A stretch of 64,000 bases of DNA from Cerasicoccus sp. TK19100 (GTDB taxonomy: Bacteria; Verrucomicrobiota; Verrucomicrobiia; Opitutales; Cerasicoccaceae). Where the stretch lies: assembly GCF_027257155.1 (NCBI RefSeq), contig NZ_JAPWDU010000001.1, positions 682,001 to 746,000 of the forward strand, read 5' to 3'. The stretch's first letter is position 1; each line of letters starts with the position of its first letter. A model generated the notes under the pieces. It was not told where the DNA came from, did not search any database, and saw nothing but the letters and a program-made list of their open reading frames with translations. The translations under genes were made by a program, and so were the position numbers. Positions 18,966 through 27,630 of the stretch are shown here, one piece after another.

Positions 18966-19292
18966 ATGAGCGCACTTACCTTAGTTACCAAAGAAACGTA
19001 TGAAGCCGAAGTCGTGAACGAGTCCAAGCTCGTCATTGTGGACTTTTTCTCGCCCTTTTGCATGCCTTGTAAACAGATGGAGCCCGTGCTGGAAGAGATC
19101 GCCGACGAGCTCGCGGCGAATGTAAAGATCGTCAAGGTCGACGCCTCGGCTGAGCCCGATTTGGCGGCTCAGTTTGGTATCCGCGGTGCCCCGACCTTCG
19201 TCGCTTTGCGCGGTGGCGAGAAGCTGGACATGCTCATCGGTGCCAAGCCTAAAGAGGCGATGATGGAGTGGATCGATTCCGCTGACCTTTAG
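18966..19292 (+). CDS. Thioredoxin
   Basis: A 108-residue single thioredoxin domain. The active site is FCMPCK (Cys32, Cys35) in place of the usual CGPC, followed by KVDASAEPDLAAQFGIRGAP with the conserved cis-Pro region (GAPTFV) that closes the active site. The small change in the middle residues alters redox potential in other members. It reduces protein disulfides in the cytosol; no signal peptide is present. ATG at 18966 fits the family N-terminus; 15 upstream in-frame codons look non-coding. Confidence 0.93.
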   Translation: MSALTLVTKETYEAEVVNESKLVIVDFFSPFCMPCKQMEPVLEEIADELAANVKIVKVDASAEPDLAAQFGIRGAPTFVALRGGEKLDMLIGAKPKEAMMEWIDSADL

Positions 19293-19742
19293 ACAAAGGT
19301 TTTCGCCTGTTCTAGAAGCGTACTTCGTAACGCTTTGATATCCATGCTATAACGTTCCCATTGGATTGGGACGTTTCGTGGCTGGAAGGCTTGTCGTTCT
19401 ATATAACAGAATGGTGACAACCATGAGCGAAATTTGCGTACGAGCCACCTTTGCATTAGCAGGAAACAACTCATACGAATTAAGGTCTTATTGCGCTAAT
19501 GTTTTTTGAAAGATAATTAACTTACTGCTTGCCAAGTGGGGTGATGAGCCTAAGGATATCGATTGATCACAGTTAATCTTTTCTCTAGTTAATTCTAGGG
19601 ATTATTGGGGAATATACGAGAAGCCGCTCTTCCTAGGGGTAGGAAGGGCGGCATTTTTTTTTGTCCAAATCCGTCAAAACACGTTTGCGGATTTTCGCAG
19701 TTGCCGGGATTTCCTCCATGGCGCAATGTAAAGTTTGTGAGC
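19293..19742. other. Intergenic region before the antiporter gene, with leader-type terminator
   Basis: About 450 bases lie between the thioredoxin stop and the antiporter start. The first 300 are AT-rich with no clear gene. A strong hairpin terminator at 19623-19662 sits about 80 bases ahead of the antiporter ATG, too far from the thioredoxin gene to be an ordinary 3' terminator. It may end an untranslated RNA made from a promoter near 19560-19600 or serve as an attenuator. Confidence 0.5.
19623..19662 (+). terminator. Strong intrinsic terminator upstream of the antiporter gene
   Basis: GCCGCTCTTCCTA pairs with TAGGAAGGGCGGC (13 bp, one G-U pair) across a 4-base loop, followed by A and nine T. 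It is the most canonical terminator in this part of the window and stands in the leader of the gene at 19743. Confidence 0.85.
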
Positions 19743-22106
19743 ATGGAAAGTCACACGCCGGTGCTGATTAATGACTTGGCTATCGTGCTGATGTGCGCGG
19801 CCGGGGTGACCTTGCTCTTCAAGCGGCTCAAGCTTCCGGTATTTCTTGGGTATCTGCTTAGCGGTTTCCTCGTTGGTCCCAACCTCTGGGAGCGCTCGCC
19901 GGTGCATGACTTGGAGACGATTCAGGCTCTTAGCGAACTGGGGGTGGTCTTCCTGATGTTTTCGCTGGGGCTGGAGTTCGATCTGCGGCGCTTGCGGCAG
20001 GTACTCGGGCCCGCGATGCTGGCAATCATCCTGCAAACACTGCTCATGCTTTTCATCGGCTCGCAGGCGGCACCGCTGATGGGGCTTGGCGTGGTGCAGG
20101 GCTTGTTCCTTGGGTCGATTCTGGCGATCAGCTCGTCGATGGTCACGGTGGCGATCCTCAAAGAACTCGGGCGTTGGCAAAAGCCGCACGCGCAACTTGC
20201 CGTGGGCGTGCTGATTTTGGAAGATATTTTGGCGATTGCGCTGCTGGTGATTCTATCGGGTGTCGCGGTGACGGGTGCCTTGAACTGGGCCGCCGTTGGC
20301 GGCGTAACTTTCCTGATCTGCCTGTTTGTGGTGTTTATCTACTTCGTGGGAAAGCTCGCGGCACCGCGTCTGCTCGATGCATTGGAGCGCCACGGATCGA
20401 GTGAGCTCATCACGATCTGCGTCGTGGCGCTGATGCTCGGACTGTGCTTTGTGGCTGAGCTGTGGGGGCTTTCCGTGGCGCTGGGGGCGTTTTTGGCCGG
20501 TTCCATCTTATCACAAACGAGCCTCACCGAGCAGATCGAGCATTCTACTGAGCCGTTACGCAACGTGTTTTGCGCGGTGTTCTTCGTGTCGGCGGGTATG
20601 TTGATTAACCCCGAGACGCTGTGGGACAACGCCCTGGTGATCATTCTGCTGACGTTGGCCATGCAGCCGGCCAAGGTAATCTCGGTCTGGCTGGGGTTCT
20701 TCCTCGCCGGGCAGCGGACGGAAACCAGCTTTCGCGCGGCTACGGTAAAATCCCAGATTGGGGAATTCTCGTTCATCATTGCAGCGCTGGGGCAACAGTT
20801 GGGGGTCACGGATGCCTCGCTGATGTCGATCGCGGTTGGCGTATCGGTGCTCAGCACGGGGGGCAGTATCGTTCTCGCGAAAAACTCTGACCCGCTGCAT
20901 GCCTGGCTGGCACGAAGGCTCCCGCGCGGACTCTCGACGCTGGCGGAATTTTATCGCAACTTGCTGGACGGCTTGGGTGGGCAAGCGCAGCGCACCGTGT
21001 TGCTTAAGCTCGTGAAGCGTCCGCTGCTGCAAATTCTCTTTAATTTCCTGCTGCTCAATGCGTTTTTGCTAATCGCATCCGTGGCCAGTAACCAACTGGG
21101 GGAATACATTGAGGAGCCCGAACTACGGATGCTTTCAGGGCTCGCGGTCTGGCTTCTGGCGGGTTTGATCGCACTACCTTTTGTTACCGCGATGATCCGA
21201 AACCTCAGCGCCATCGTGATGATGATCACCGATACGATGCTCTCCACCGGGGCCACGCGCAGCTTCATCCAAGGGCGCATGCGGAATATTTTTAATGGTG
21301 CCATCGTGGTGGCGGTGGTGCTGCTCGTAGGCGGTATTTACTTGTCGGTGGCGGCGCAATACCTGCCCTCAGGCACGGCGCTGGCGGCATTTCTCCTGCT
21401 CATCTTACTGGCCGCCGTCTTCTTCTGGAATCGTATCATCCGCATCAACAGCCAGTTGGAATACATGTTTATGGAAAGCTTTAACCAGCGCGTGGTTTCC
21501 GAGGAAAAATCCCGCCGTGACGCGACGCTGGAGGCGATTGAAAAACGCTACCCATGGCCGGTCTCTGTTGAGGAGGTCACCGTACCGCCCGGTGGCAAAA
21601 TGTGCGGCCGCACGCTGCGCGAGGCCAATCTCCGCGCGGCCACGGGTGCCTCGGCCGTGGCGTTGGCGCGTGCCGGTCAAGTGCTTTACGATCTCGATCC
21701 GGACGAGATTATTTTCCCCGGAGATCACTGGTATCTCTTCGGCAATCATGGGCAGATTCGCGACGCCGTGCGCCTCTTCACGGCTGCGGGTTCGTCGTTG
21801 GTCAAGACACCCGCCGCGCCTGATCTGCGCATCGAGAAACTTTACGTGACGCGCGAGTCCCAGCTCGTCGATGAAACCCTCGCCAGCGCTGAGCTGCGGC
21901 AGAAGCACGGGGTGACGGTGCTGGGCATACAGCGCGGCGAACACCGGATTACGAACCCGCCACCGGAGGAGATCATCCACGCGCAGGACGTTCTCTATGT
22001 TGTCGGTGAAACCTCAGCGATTGAGGCGCTTCAGGCGATCGAATCCGCTGATGATGAGCTCCCAGGCACCGCTTTGGGTAATACTTCCGCCGATTACGCG
22101 GTTTGA
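19743..22106 (+). CDS. KefB-like monovalent cation:proton antiporter with two RCK C-terminal domains
   Basis: About 787 residues. The N-terminal half is a Na+/H+ exchanger (CPA2) domain with some twelve helices, including FLGYLLSGFLVGPNLWERSP and the ISSSMVTVAILKELG segment. A further membrane portion follows (residues about 420-580), then two RCK_C/TrkA_C-like regulatory domains (VEEVTVPPGGKMCGRTLREA and LYVTRESQLVDETLASAEL). It likely exports K+ or Na+ in exchange for protons under ligand control. No KTN nucleotide-binding domain is visible. ATG at 19743 is preferred because the longer reading crosses the terminator at 19623. Confidence 0.9.
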   Translation: MESHTPVLINDLAIVLMCAAGVTLLFKRLKLPVFLGYLLSGFLVGPNLWERSPVHDLETIQALSELGVVFLMFSLGLEFDLRRLRQVLGPAMLAIILQTLLMLFIGSQAAPLMGLGVVQGLFLGSILAISSSMVTVAILKELGRWQKPHAQLAVGVLILEDILAIALLVILSGVAVTGALNWAAVGGVTFLICLFVVFIYFVGKLAAPRLLDALERHGSSELITICVVALMLGLCFVAELWGLSVALGAFLAGSILSQTSLTEQIEHSTEPLRNVFCAVFFVSAGMLINPETLWDNALVIILLTLAMQPAKVISVWLGFFLAGQRTETSFRAATVKSQIGEFSFIIAALGQQLGVTDASLMSIAVGVSVLSTGGSIVLAKNSDPLHAWLARRLPRGLSTLAEFYRNLLDGLGGQAQRTVLLKLVKRPLLQILFNFLLLNAFLLIASVASNQLGEYIEEPELRMLSGLAVWLLAGLIALPFVTAMIRNLSAIVMMITDTMLSTGATRSFIQGRMRNIFNGAIVVAVVLLVGGIYLSVAAQYLPSGTALAAFLLLILLAAVFFWNRIIRINSQLEYMFMESFNQRVVSEEKSRRDATLEAIEKRYPWPVSVEEVTVPPGGKMCGRTLREANLRAATGASAVALARAGQVLYDLDPDEIIFPGDHWYLFGNHGQIRDAVRLFTAAGSSLVKTPAAPDLRIEKLYVTRESQLVDETLASAELRQKHGVTVLGIQRGEHRITNPPPEEIIHAQDVLYVVGETSAIEALQAIESADDELPGTALGNTSADYAV

Positions 22107-22255
22107 TTCGCAGAGCACCAATTGGGGCACCTGATTTTCGTTTTGGGTGTGCCGGAAGTGCTCGAGGACTTTGCCTAGGTGTTTCATGCCACGAAACCTA
22201 GGTGTATTGTGTCTGTTTGCCCATAGGTTTCGTGACAGTTTGACTATGGGCAAAC
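22107..22255. repeat. Interleaved and competing inverted repeats downstream of the antiporter gene
   Basis: Three overlapping palindromes lie here. CACGAAACCTA (22190-22200) pairs with TAGGTTTCGTG (22224-22234). GTTTGCCCATA (22215-22225) pairs with TATGGGCAAAC (22245-22255), interleaved with the first. GACAGTTTG (22234-22242) can instead pair with CAAACTGTC (22251-22259). The second and third compete for the same bases, so alternative structures are possible. No gene is seen in this stretch. Confidence 0.65.
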
Positions 22256-22615
22256 TGTCTGCCCTAGCCGGTAACGGGCATTTATTCTGAGCGCCAAAGG
22301 CGCGGGCTTATATTAGCCTAGGGTTAGCAAGGAGCAAAGCGACGCAGCGCAGCCCTAGGAAGAATGAACAAAGTGTTCTTGGAGTGCTGAAAGCACGGCT
22401 TCATCGACCTTGTTGAGGCCGCCCCTTTAGGGCTTAGACGACTGGTTTGCGCATGACACCTAGGGCTGCGCTTCAGTCGCGCTGCGACTTGCGCTGACCC
22501 TAGGCTAGTATGGGATCGCACCTTTGGTGCTTATCTTCAAGGACTTATGAAAATCCAACTTGAGAGTGATTTATTCTTTTGATTACGTGTCTGTCCTAGC
22601 CGGTAACGGGCATTT
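22256..22615. repeat. Hairpin-array repeat element bounded by a 28-bp direct repeat
   Basis: A 28-bp sequence (starts TGTCTGCCCTAGCC, one mismatch) occurs at 22256-22283 and 22588-22615; the second copy contains the last codons and stop of the YCII gene. Between them lies a palindromic element: arms at 22291-22359 and 22459-22530 are imperfect complements sharing TAGCCTAGGGT and GCGCAGCCCTAGG. Inside are short hairpins: GCGCCAAAGGCGC, GTGCTGAAAGCAC, GCCCCTTTAGGGC and GCACCTTTGGTGC. I recall similar modular hairpin elements between genes in PVC-group bacteria, but cannot name a family. It looks inserted at the 3' end of the YCII gene. Confidence 0.75.
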
Positions 22616-22883
22616 CGCAAAGTTCGGCGGAGCCGCCATGCAGCAATACCGGATGCACCTCAAGTAGCTTTAGCACTTGCGCGCGGTCTTCGGCCTTAAA
22701 CTGCATGAAGCCGGATATTTGATCTGACGGCTGCGCGGTCTGATCCCCCAGCAGCCAGCGCTCACCCAAGGCGCTGCCGCCTTGGAATAAGCCACTGGAT
22801 TGCGCGCTCTTAAAAAACGCCTGCCAATCGTCAGCCGAGGCTTCTGATTTGGCGTTTCCGTGGATGAGCAGGAGATACTGCAT
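22596..22883 (-). CDS. YCII-family protein
   Basis: A 95-residue protein starting MQYLLLIHGNAKSEA, with a ferredoxin-like dimeric alpha-beta fold typical of YCII/YciI-related proteins, including SGLFQGGSALGERWLLG and PVLLHGGSAELCEMP strands. Their function is mostly unknown; some are small enzymes or stress proteins. It begins 3 bases after the thrS stop, so it is almost certainly cotranscribed with thrS. Its last five codons plus stop form one copy of the 28-bp repeat, so the 3' end borders the repeat element and could have been altered by it. Confidence 0.75.
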   Translation of the reverse strand: MQYLLLIHGNAKSEASADDWQAFFKSAQSSGLFQGGSALGERWLLGDQTAQPSDQISGFMQFKAEDRAQVLKLLEVHPVLLHGGSAELCEMPVTG

Positions 22884-22886
22884 CGG

Positions 22887-24803
22887 TTACATGCCTTCCG
22901 GCAGGGCCTTGGCGTCGATGTTGGTCTTGAGCGTGGCGATGGCCTCGTCGACGCTCACGGTGCCTTCGATGCTCTTGCCGATGCGCGAGCGGATCGAGAC
23001 ATTGCCGGCTTCGGCTTCCTTCTCGCCACAGACGAGCATGACGGGGACCTTGTCCATCTCGGCGCGGCGGACCTTGGCACCGAACTTTTCGTCGTGCCTG
23101 TCGATGTTGGCGCGGATGCCGACGGCCTTGAGCTTGTTGAGGAGCTCGTTGGCGTAGTCGGCGGTCTTTTCCGAGATTGGCAGCACGCGGACTTGCTCCG
23201 GCGAAAGCCACAGCGGGAAGTTGCCACCAAAGTGTTCGATCAGCACGCCGCAGAAGCGCTCCATGGAGCCGAACGGCGCGCGGTGAATCATGACTGGGCG
23301 GTGCGGCTGGTTGTCCGGGCCGATATAGGAAAGGTCAAAGCGGACGGGTAGGTTGTAGTCTACCTGCACGGTGCCGAGCTGCCATTCGCGGCCGATAACG
23401 TCCTTGACGACGAAGTCGATCTTCGGGCCGTAGAAGGCGGCCTCGCCAGCCTCTTCGGTGAACGGCACGCCGAGCGTTTTGGCGGCGTTGCGACAGGCTT
23501 CCTCAGCCTTGTCCCAAACGGCGGCCTCGCCAGCGTATTTGTCGGAATCCGGATCGCGCAGGCCGACACGGACGCGGTAGTCCTGCATGCCGAGCGTGTT
23601 GAGGACGATCTTCACGAGCGACAGGCAGCCGAGGACTTCGTCGGCCACTTGGTCTTCGGTGCAGAAGAGGTGGGCGTCGTCCTGCGTAAAGCCGCGCACG
23701 CGGGTCATGCCGTTGAGCTCGCCGGATTGCTCCCAGCGGTAAACGGTGCCAAACTCGGCCAGGCGCAGCGGCAGGTCGCGATACGAGTGCTGCTGCGAGG
23801 CAAAAATCTTGATGTGGTGCGGGCAGTTCATCGGCTTGAGCATGAAGCCGTCGAGGAGCTTGGTTGGGTCCATGACTTGCTCTTCGCCGATGGTCTCACG
23901 GCCGGTGCGCTCGTTGATCTGGTCGCGGAAATGCGGGGCCACGGCTTCGAGGCGCGCGGTGAGCTCGGCGCAGGAGCAACCCTCGTGCGCGACGTGCTCC
24001 AGCTCGTCCGGGTAGGGGATCGCCGGGAACTGCGACTCCTTGTAATATGGGAAGTGGCCCGAGGTCTTGTAAAGCGCGAGCTTGCCGATGTGCGGCGTGA
24101 AGACCTGGCTGTAGCCCTGCTTGCGCAGTTCTTCGCCAATGAAGTTTTGTAGCTCCTGGCGGATGATCGCGCCATTGGGCGTCCAGAGGATCAGCCCCTG
24201 GCCGACGTCTTCATCGATCACAAACAAGCGCTGGTCACGGCCGATCTTGCGGTGGTCGCGGGCCTTGGCCTGCTCGAGCTTGTCCAGGTAGTCGGCGAGC
24301 TCGTCCTTGCTGGGGAAGGCGGTGCCGTAGATGCGCTGGAGCTGCTTGTTCTTCTCGTCGCCGCGGTGGTAGGCACCGGCGATGGAGAGCAGCTTGAAGG
24401 CCTTAATCTTCTTGGTGTAGTTGACGTGAGAGCCCGCGCACAGGTCGATGAACTCGCCATTGCGGTAGAAGGAAATCGCGTCGCCCTCCGGGATGTCGGC
24501 GAGGCGGCCGAGCTTATAACGCTCCTGGCCGCAGCCCTTGATGATCTCAACAGCCTCGTCGCGGGAAACTTCCTGTCGCTCGAACTTCTGGTTCTCCTTG
24601 ATGACCTTCTTCATCTCGCCCTCAATGGCTTCGAGGTCGTCGGAAGTGAGCTTCTGATCGAGGTCGATGTCGTAGTAAAAACCGTTGTCTGTTGGCGGCC
24701 CGATGTCGAGCTTGGCCTCCGGGTAGAGGCGCAGGATTGCCGTGGCCAGCACGTGGGACGCGCTATGCCGCAGCTCTTCGAGCGGAGTCATCTGGGCTTT
24801 CAT
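22887..24803 (-). CDS. thrS: Threonyl-tRNA synthetase lacking the TGS domain
   Basis: ThrRS charges tRNA-Thr in the cytosol. The 638-residue protein starts directly with the editing domain (HSASH at 13-17, CAGSH at 122-126), with no N-terminal TGS domain; an in-frame stop lies nine codons upstream of the ATG, so none is encoded. The catalytic domain has KPMNCPHH (zinc Cys), DDAHLFC and VMIHRAPFGS (zinc His residues), and the anticodon-binding domain follows. An insertion of about 57 residues (262-318, with two nearby Cys) sits between the SGH motif and KPMNCPHH, where E. coli ThrRS has a short loop. It heads a two-gene unit with the YCII gene. Confidence 0.96.
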   Translation of the reverse strand: MKAQMTPLEELRHSASHVLATAILRLYPEAKLDIGPPTDNGFYYDIDLDQKLTSDDLEAIEGEMKKVIKENQKFERQEVSRDEAVEIIKGCGQERYKLGRLADIPEGDAISFYRNGEFIDLCAGSHVNYTKKIKAFKLLSIAGAYHRGDEKNKQLQRIYGTAFPSKDELADYLDKLEQAKARDHRKIGRDQRLFVIDEDVGQGLILWTPNGAIIRQELQNFIGEELRKQGYSQVFTPHIGKLALYKTSGHFPYYKESQFPAIPYPDELEHVAHEGCSCAELTARLEAVAPHFRDQINERTGRETIGEEQVMDPTKLLDGFMLKPMNCPHHIKIFASQQHSYRDLPLRLAEFGTVYRWEQSGELNGMTRVRGFTQDDAHLFCTEDQVADEVLGCLSLVKIVLNTLGMQDYRVRVGLRDPDSDKYAGEAAVWDKAEEACRNAAKTLGVPFTEEAGEAAFYGPKIDFVVKDVIGREWQLGTVQVDYNLPVRFDLSYIGPDNQPHRPVMIHRAPFGSMERFCGVLIEHFGGNFPLWLSPEQVRVLPISEKTADYANELLNKLKAVGIRANIDRHDEKFGAKVRRAEMDKVPVMLVCGEKEAEAGNVSIRSRIGKSIEGTVSVDEAIATLKTNIDAKALPEGM

Positions 24804-25123
24804 GGTGTGATTTGGGTTTTTAGGCTTTCAGAAAAAGTCTGCGATCACAGAGGATTCCGCGTGCGCTGTCAACCAACGTAAGCCAGTGAATTTTACGAAG
24901 TGCTTTCGTCGCATCGGCGTCCCGCCTGTGCCCGATACGAGGATTTCGAAGCGCTTGAAAAAATGAAGGAGTAGGGCACAGGCAAGATGTCCGTGCTACG
25001 AGGTTACGATGATTGGGGGCGAAGTGTTGACTGTTTTCCTCACCTTCCCGGCCACATTTGCTCAGAAATGGCGTTTGACGGGCAGTTGGCGCGGCATAAG
25101 CTGGCCACAACTACTGTCACATC
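24804..25123. other. Divergent intergenic region between thrS and the lipoprotein gene
   Basis: About 320 bases without a gene. A 10-bp inverted repeat, GCCTGTGCCC (24924-24933) and GGGCACAGGC (24974-24983), followed by AAGATGTCCGTGCTAC, resembles a dispersed intergenic repeat rather than a tRNA-sensing leader. No T-box or aptamer motif that I know is apparent upstream of thrS. Confidence 0.5.
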
Positions 25124-25756
25124 ATGAAAACTATTCTTTTTTATTTAAGCGCTGTCGGGGCAATGATCTTGACTGGCTGCAGTCAGCAAGGTGCCAGCCC
25201 GTCCACGGCAGGCTTTACCAAGACCCAATTGGGCGGCTCCGGCGAGTTCGCCATTAAGAACGCTCAAGCCTTGGCCGGTTACGAATCGGTTTACGTGCAA
25301 TCCGTGACGGCCCTGCCAACGACCAGCGTTACGGACCCCAATGCATCCGATGTCGCGGCGTTGGAGTTTGCCTTTGAGAAAGCGCTGAAGAGCAAGATTG
25401 ACGCGGTACTGCCGATCGTGAATGCCCCGGGCGAGAAGACGCTGACCGCCAATGCATGGGTGACGGAGTTTTCCGCCATCCCGCCCGGCTCGGATGGCAT
25501 CGATGCAGCCGATCCCGAGTCTCTTTATGGCAACACGCTGATCAGCGGCACCTCGATGTATGTGGACGAGATTTCGGTTAAAGTCACCATGAGCAGTTCT
25601 TCGGGTGAGTTGCTGGCTGTCTTCACCGATAGCGATTTCGGTAGCGATATCGAGGTAGCTCCAACGGGGATGACGAACTGGCCGCGTGTGTCGGAAGCCT
25701 TCGGTGCCTGGTGCAGCGAACTGGCGGATCAGTTAGGTTCCGCCGCAAGTCGTTAG
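25124..25756 (+). CDS. DUF3313-like lipoprotein
   Basis: A 210-residue protein with a signal peptide ending in a lipobox (MILTGCSQ; acylated Cys19). The mature part fits DUF3313-type lipoproteins: GYESVYVQSVTALP, a helix (DVAALEFAFEKALKSKI), then beta strands including ISVKVTMSSSSGELLAVF. These are envelope proteins of unknown function. No partner gene is obvious. The terminator at 25779 follows. Confidence 0.7.
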   Translation: MKTILFYLSAVGAMILTGCSQQGASPSTAGFTKTQLGGSGEFAIKNAQALAGYESVYVQSVTALPTTSVTDPNASDVAALEFAFEKALKSKIDAVLPIVNAPGEKTLTANAWVTEFSAIPPGSDGIDAADPESLYGNTLISGTSMYVDEISVKVTMSSSSGELLAVFTDSDFGSDIEVAPTGMTNWPRVSEAFGAWCSELADQLGSAASR

Positions 25757-25778
25757 GGCAGGTGTTGCCTCGTTAGCC

Positions 25779-25829
25779 GAAGCGCACTTTGATTGACGCA
25801 ACACGCTCCCTAAAGTGTCGCTTCGTTTT
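25779..25829 (+). terminator. Terminator between convergent genes
   Basis: GAAGCGCACTTT (25779-25790) pairs with AAAGTGTCGCTTC (25812-25824, one bulged base), followed by GTTTTG. The right arm overlaps the stop codon of the convergent deacetylase gene. The loop is about 20 nt, so efficiency may be moderate. Confidence 0.5.
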
Positions 25830-27630
25830 GCTCCGGCCAAGTGAGTTCCACGCGTCCATTGGTCACCGGAATTTGCTGCCCTTGCCATGTGACGGATGTC
25901 ACGCCATCGGGCACGGTCAGGCTGATGGGGCATCGCTCGGAAAGCCAGGGGTGCAGCCACGGGCGCTGAAGCTTGACCACGGTTGTTTGCGGGCTGCTGG
26001 ATTCCACGCTGACATTGACGTTGTCCTGTGCCCAGAGCCATAGGGCGAACTCGGTGTTCGAAGGATACCAGGAATCGGGCTGTCCGGCAAACTGCGCAAC
26101 GAAGTCTTCGAACTTTTTCCATTGCTCATCGCTTTTGCCAATCTGCCAACTATGGCCCTTGATGTAGAATAGGCCGCCATCTTCCTCAAGGAACTTCGGC
26201 CAATCGGCTTTGAGCATTTTATTGCCGCTACCGTAAAGACCGTTCGAGCGCATGAGCAGCGGCTGATCGACATCTCCGATCGTTTGTTGCTTGGTAATCT
26301 GAGTGCGCGCAATCCAGTAACCGGCATCCTTTACGGCACGCAGCACGTAATCACCTTCTTCGTCTTGAGCAGCGAAGTAACCATCGGGAAAGGAAAATGC
26401 AATGACTGGATGCCCGAGACGATTTTCCAGTAACTTTCGCATGGCAGTGGCGTTGTCTAGCGCACCATTTGGAGTCAGTGTGTTGTATGGCTTGTGCTGA
26501 TAGCCGTGGGAGCCAATCTCAGCACCCATTGCTTCCAGCTTATCCATGAACTCAAGGGCAGGCGAATTTCCATTGAGCATGAAGGTGGGGCTATAGCCGT
26601 GCTTGACCAGGATCTCCGCGCAACGCAGGTCGGTAGGCTTGCCGTCGTCCCACGACGTGAGCACGACTTTGCTTTTGCCCAGCGGAAACTTTGGAAAGCT
26701 TGGGGCGGTTCCGTCAAGCTGGCTGCCGTGAAGTTCTAGGACCTCTTCGACTTGACGAGTCGGGTCGGTCGTAACGAGTAACTCACCTTCTACATCAAAA
26801 TTCACTTCGCGCGTGGCCTTGTGGCGAAGAATCACCGATGAAAACAAATCCTTCGTCAGTATCTGCACGCGCTCAAGCGGGGTGCGCAGGTGGAAAGATG
26901 ACGAGTAAACGCCGCTTCGATTCCAGCGGTCCAGCTTATAGGACAAGTTGATTGGCAGACCTTCACTGCCTTCCACTTCCGCTTCACCCGGCTCGCTCAT
27001 GTAACCACCGACGGACCAGTTGCCCGTTGGCAAAGGGAAAGGCAGGGGCACGGAACCGTCCTGCTCAACAGGAAGCTCTAAGGTGACAGCTACCGATGCG
27101 TCCAGCTCAGTCGGGTGAACTTGCGTCAGGATAATTTTACTAATTGGCCAAGTTTTGTTCCAGCGCCAAAGATCGCCCTTCGGGTCTATGCGGACAGCGG
27201 TCGAGGGCGTATTGGTGTAGATGTAGAACTCGAATCGTTGTTCTTCACCTTTGGTGACCCAGATATAATTGGGAGCCACGCGAACGTCAGGATCCAGCCC
27301 CCCGACCATCTTGATGCTGATATCGCGATTGGCGTATGATTCTTTGTAGTTGCTCTCGACAACGCCATGCCACCAACCCGCTGGAAGGGGCGTTTCGGGC
27401 GTCCACTCGATGCATGCCTGGCTCTTTTTCTCGAAGTTTTCCTCGCAAGATCTGTCGAGGGTGACGCCGATCAAATAGCCACTCGAGGTTGTGAGAACCT
27501 TGCCACCAGTGGATTGCTCTGCGGTCAGTTCGATACGTCCGTCACTTAAGCGTGGTGGTTCGACGGCGTTCGTGGCGATGGGTATGGCGATCGCGAGGAC
27601 TAGCGAAAAAGTTTTAATAATATTGTGCAT
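25810..27630 (-). CDS. Secreted polysaccharide deacetylase (NodB-like, CE4) with N-terminal beta domains
   Basis: About 606 residues from ATG 27630 (MHNIIKTF), with a signal peptide ending IATNA. The N-terminal half is beta-rich and probably binds sugars. The C-terminal part has the NodB catalytic set: VLTSWDDGKPTDL (two Asp, one metal ligand), EIGSHGYQHKPY (the H-x3-H metal pair), AFSFPDGYF and late YIKGHSWQ. Such enzymes remove N- or O-acetyl groups from chitin, peptidoglycan or xylan. Substrate cannot be told; the neighbours suggest plant- or algal-type polysaccharide. Confidence 0.83.
   Translation of the reverse strand: MHNIIKTFSLVLAIAIPIATNAVEPPRLSDGRIELTAEQSTGGKVLTTSSGYLIGVTLDRSCEENFEKKSQACIEWTPETPLPAGWWHGVVESNYKESYANRDISIKMVGGLDPDVRVAPNYIWVTKGEEQRFEFYIYTNTPSTAVRIDPKGDLWRWNKTWPISKIILTQVHPTELDASVAVTLELPVEQDGSVPLPFPLPTGNWSVGGYMSEPGEAEVEGSEGLPINLSYKLDRWNRSGVYSSSFHLRTPLERVQILTKDLFSSVILRHKATREVNFDVEGELLVTTDPTRQVEEVLELHGSQLDGTAPSFPKFPLGKSKVVLTSWDDGKPTDLRCAEILVKHGYSPTFMLNGNSPALEFMDKLEAMGAEIGSHGYQHKPYNTLTPNGALDNATAMRKLLENRLGHPVIAFSFPDGYFAAQDEEGDYVLRAVKDAGYWIARTQITKQQTIGDVDQPLLMRSNGLYGSGNKMLKADWPKFLEEDGGLFYIKGHSWQIGKSDEQWKKFEDFVAQFAGQPDSWYPSNTEFALWLWAQDNVNVSVESSSPQTTVVKLQRPWLHPWLSERCPISLTVPDGVTSVTWQGQQIPVTNGRVELTWPEQNEATL

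Noticed and set aside
19605-19742. N-terminal extension of the KefB-like protein
   Set aside because: The extra 46 codons would be translated through the terminator hairpin, and the extension (Cys- and Pro-rich) does not look like the family; the ATG at 19743 is better.
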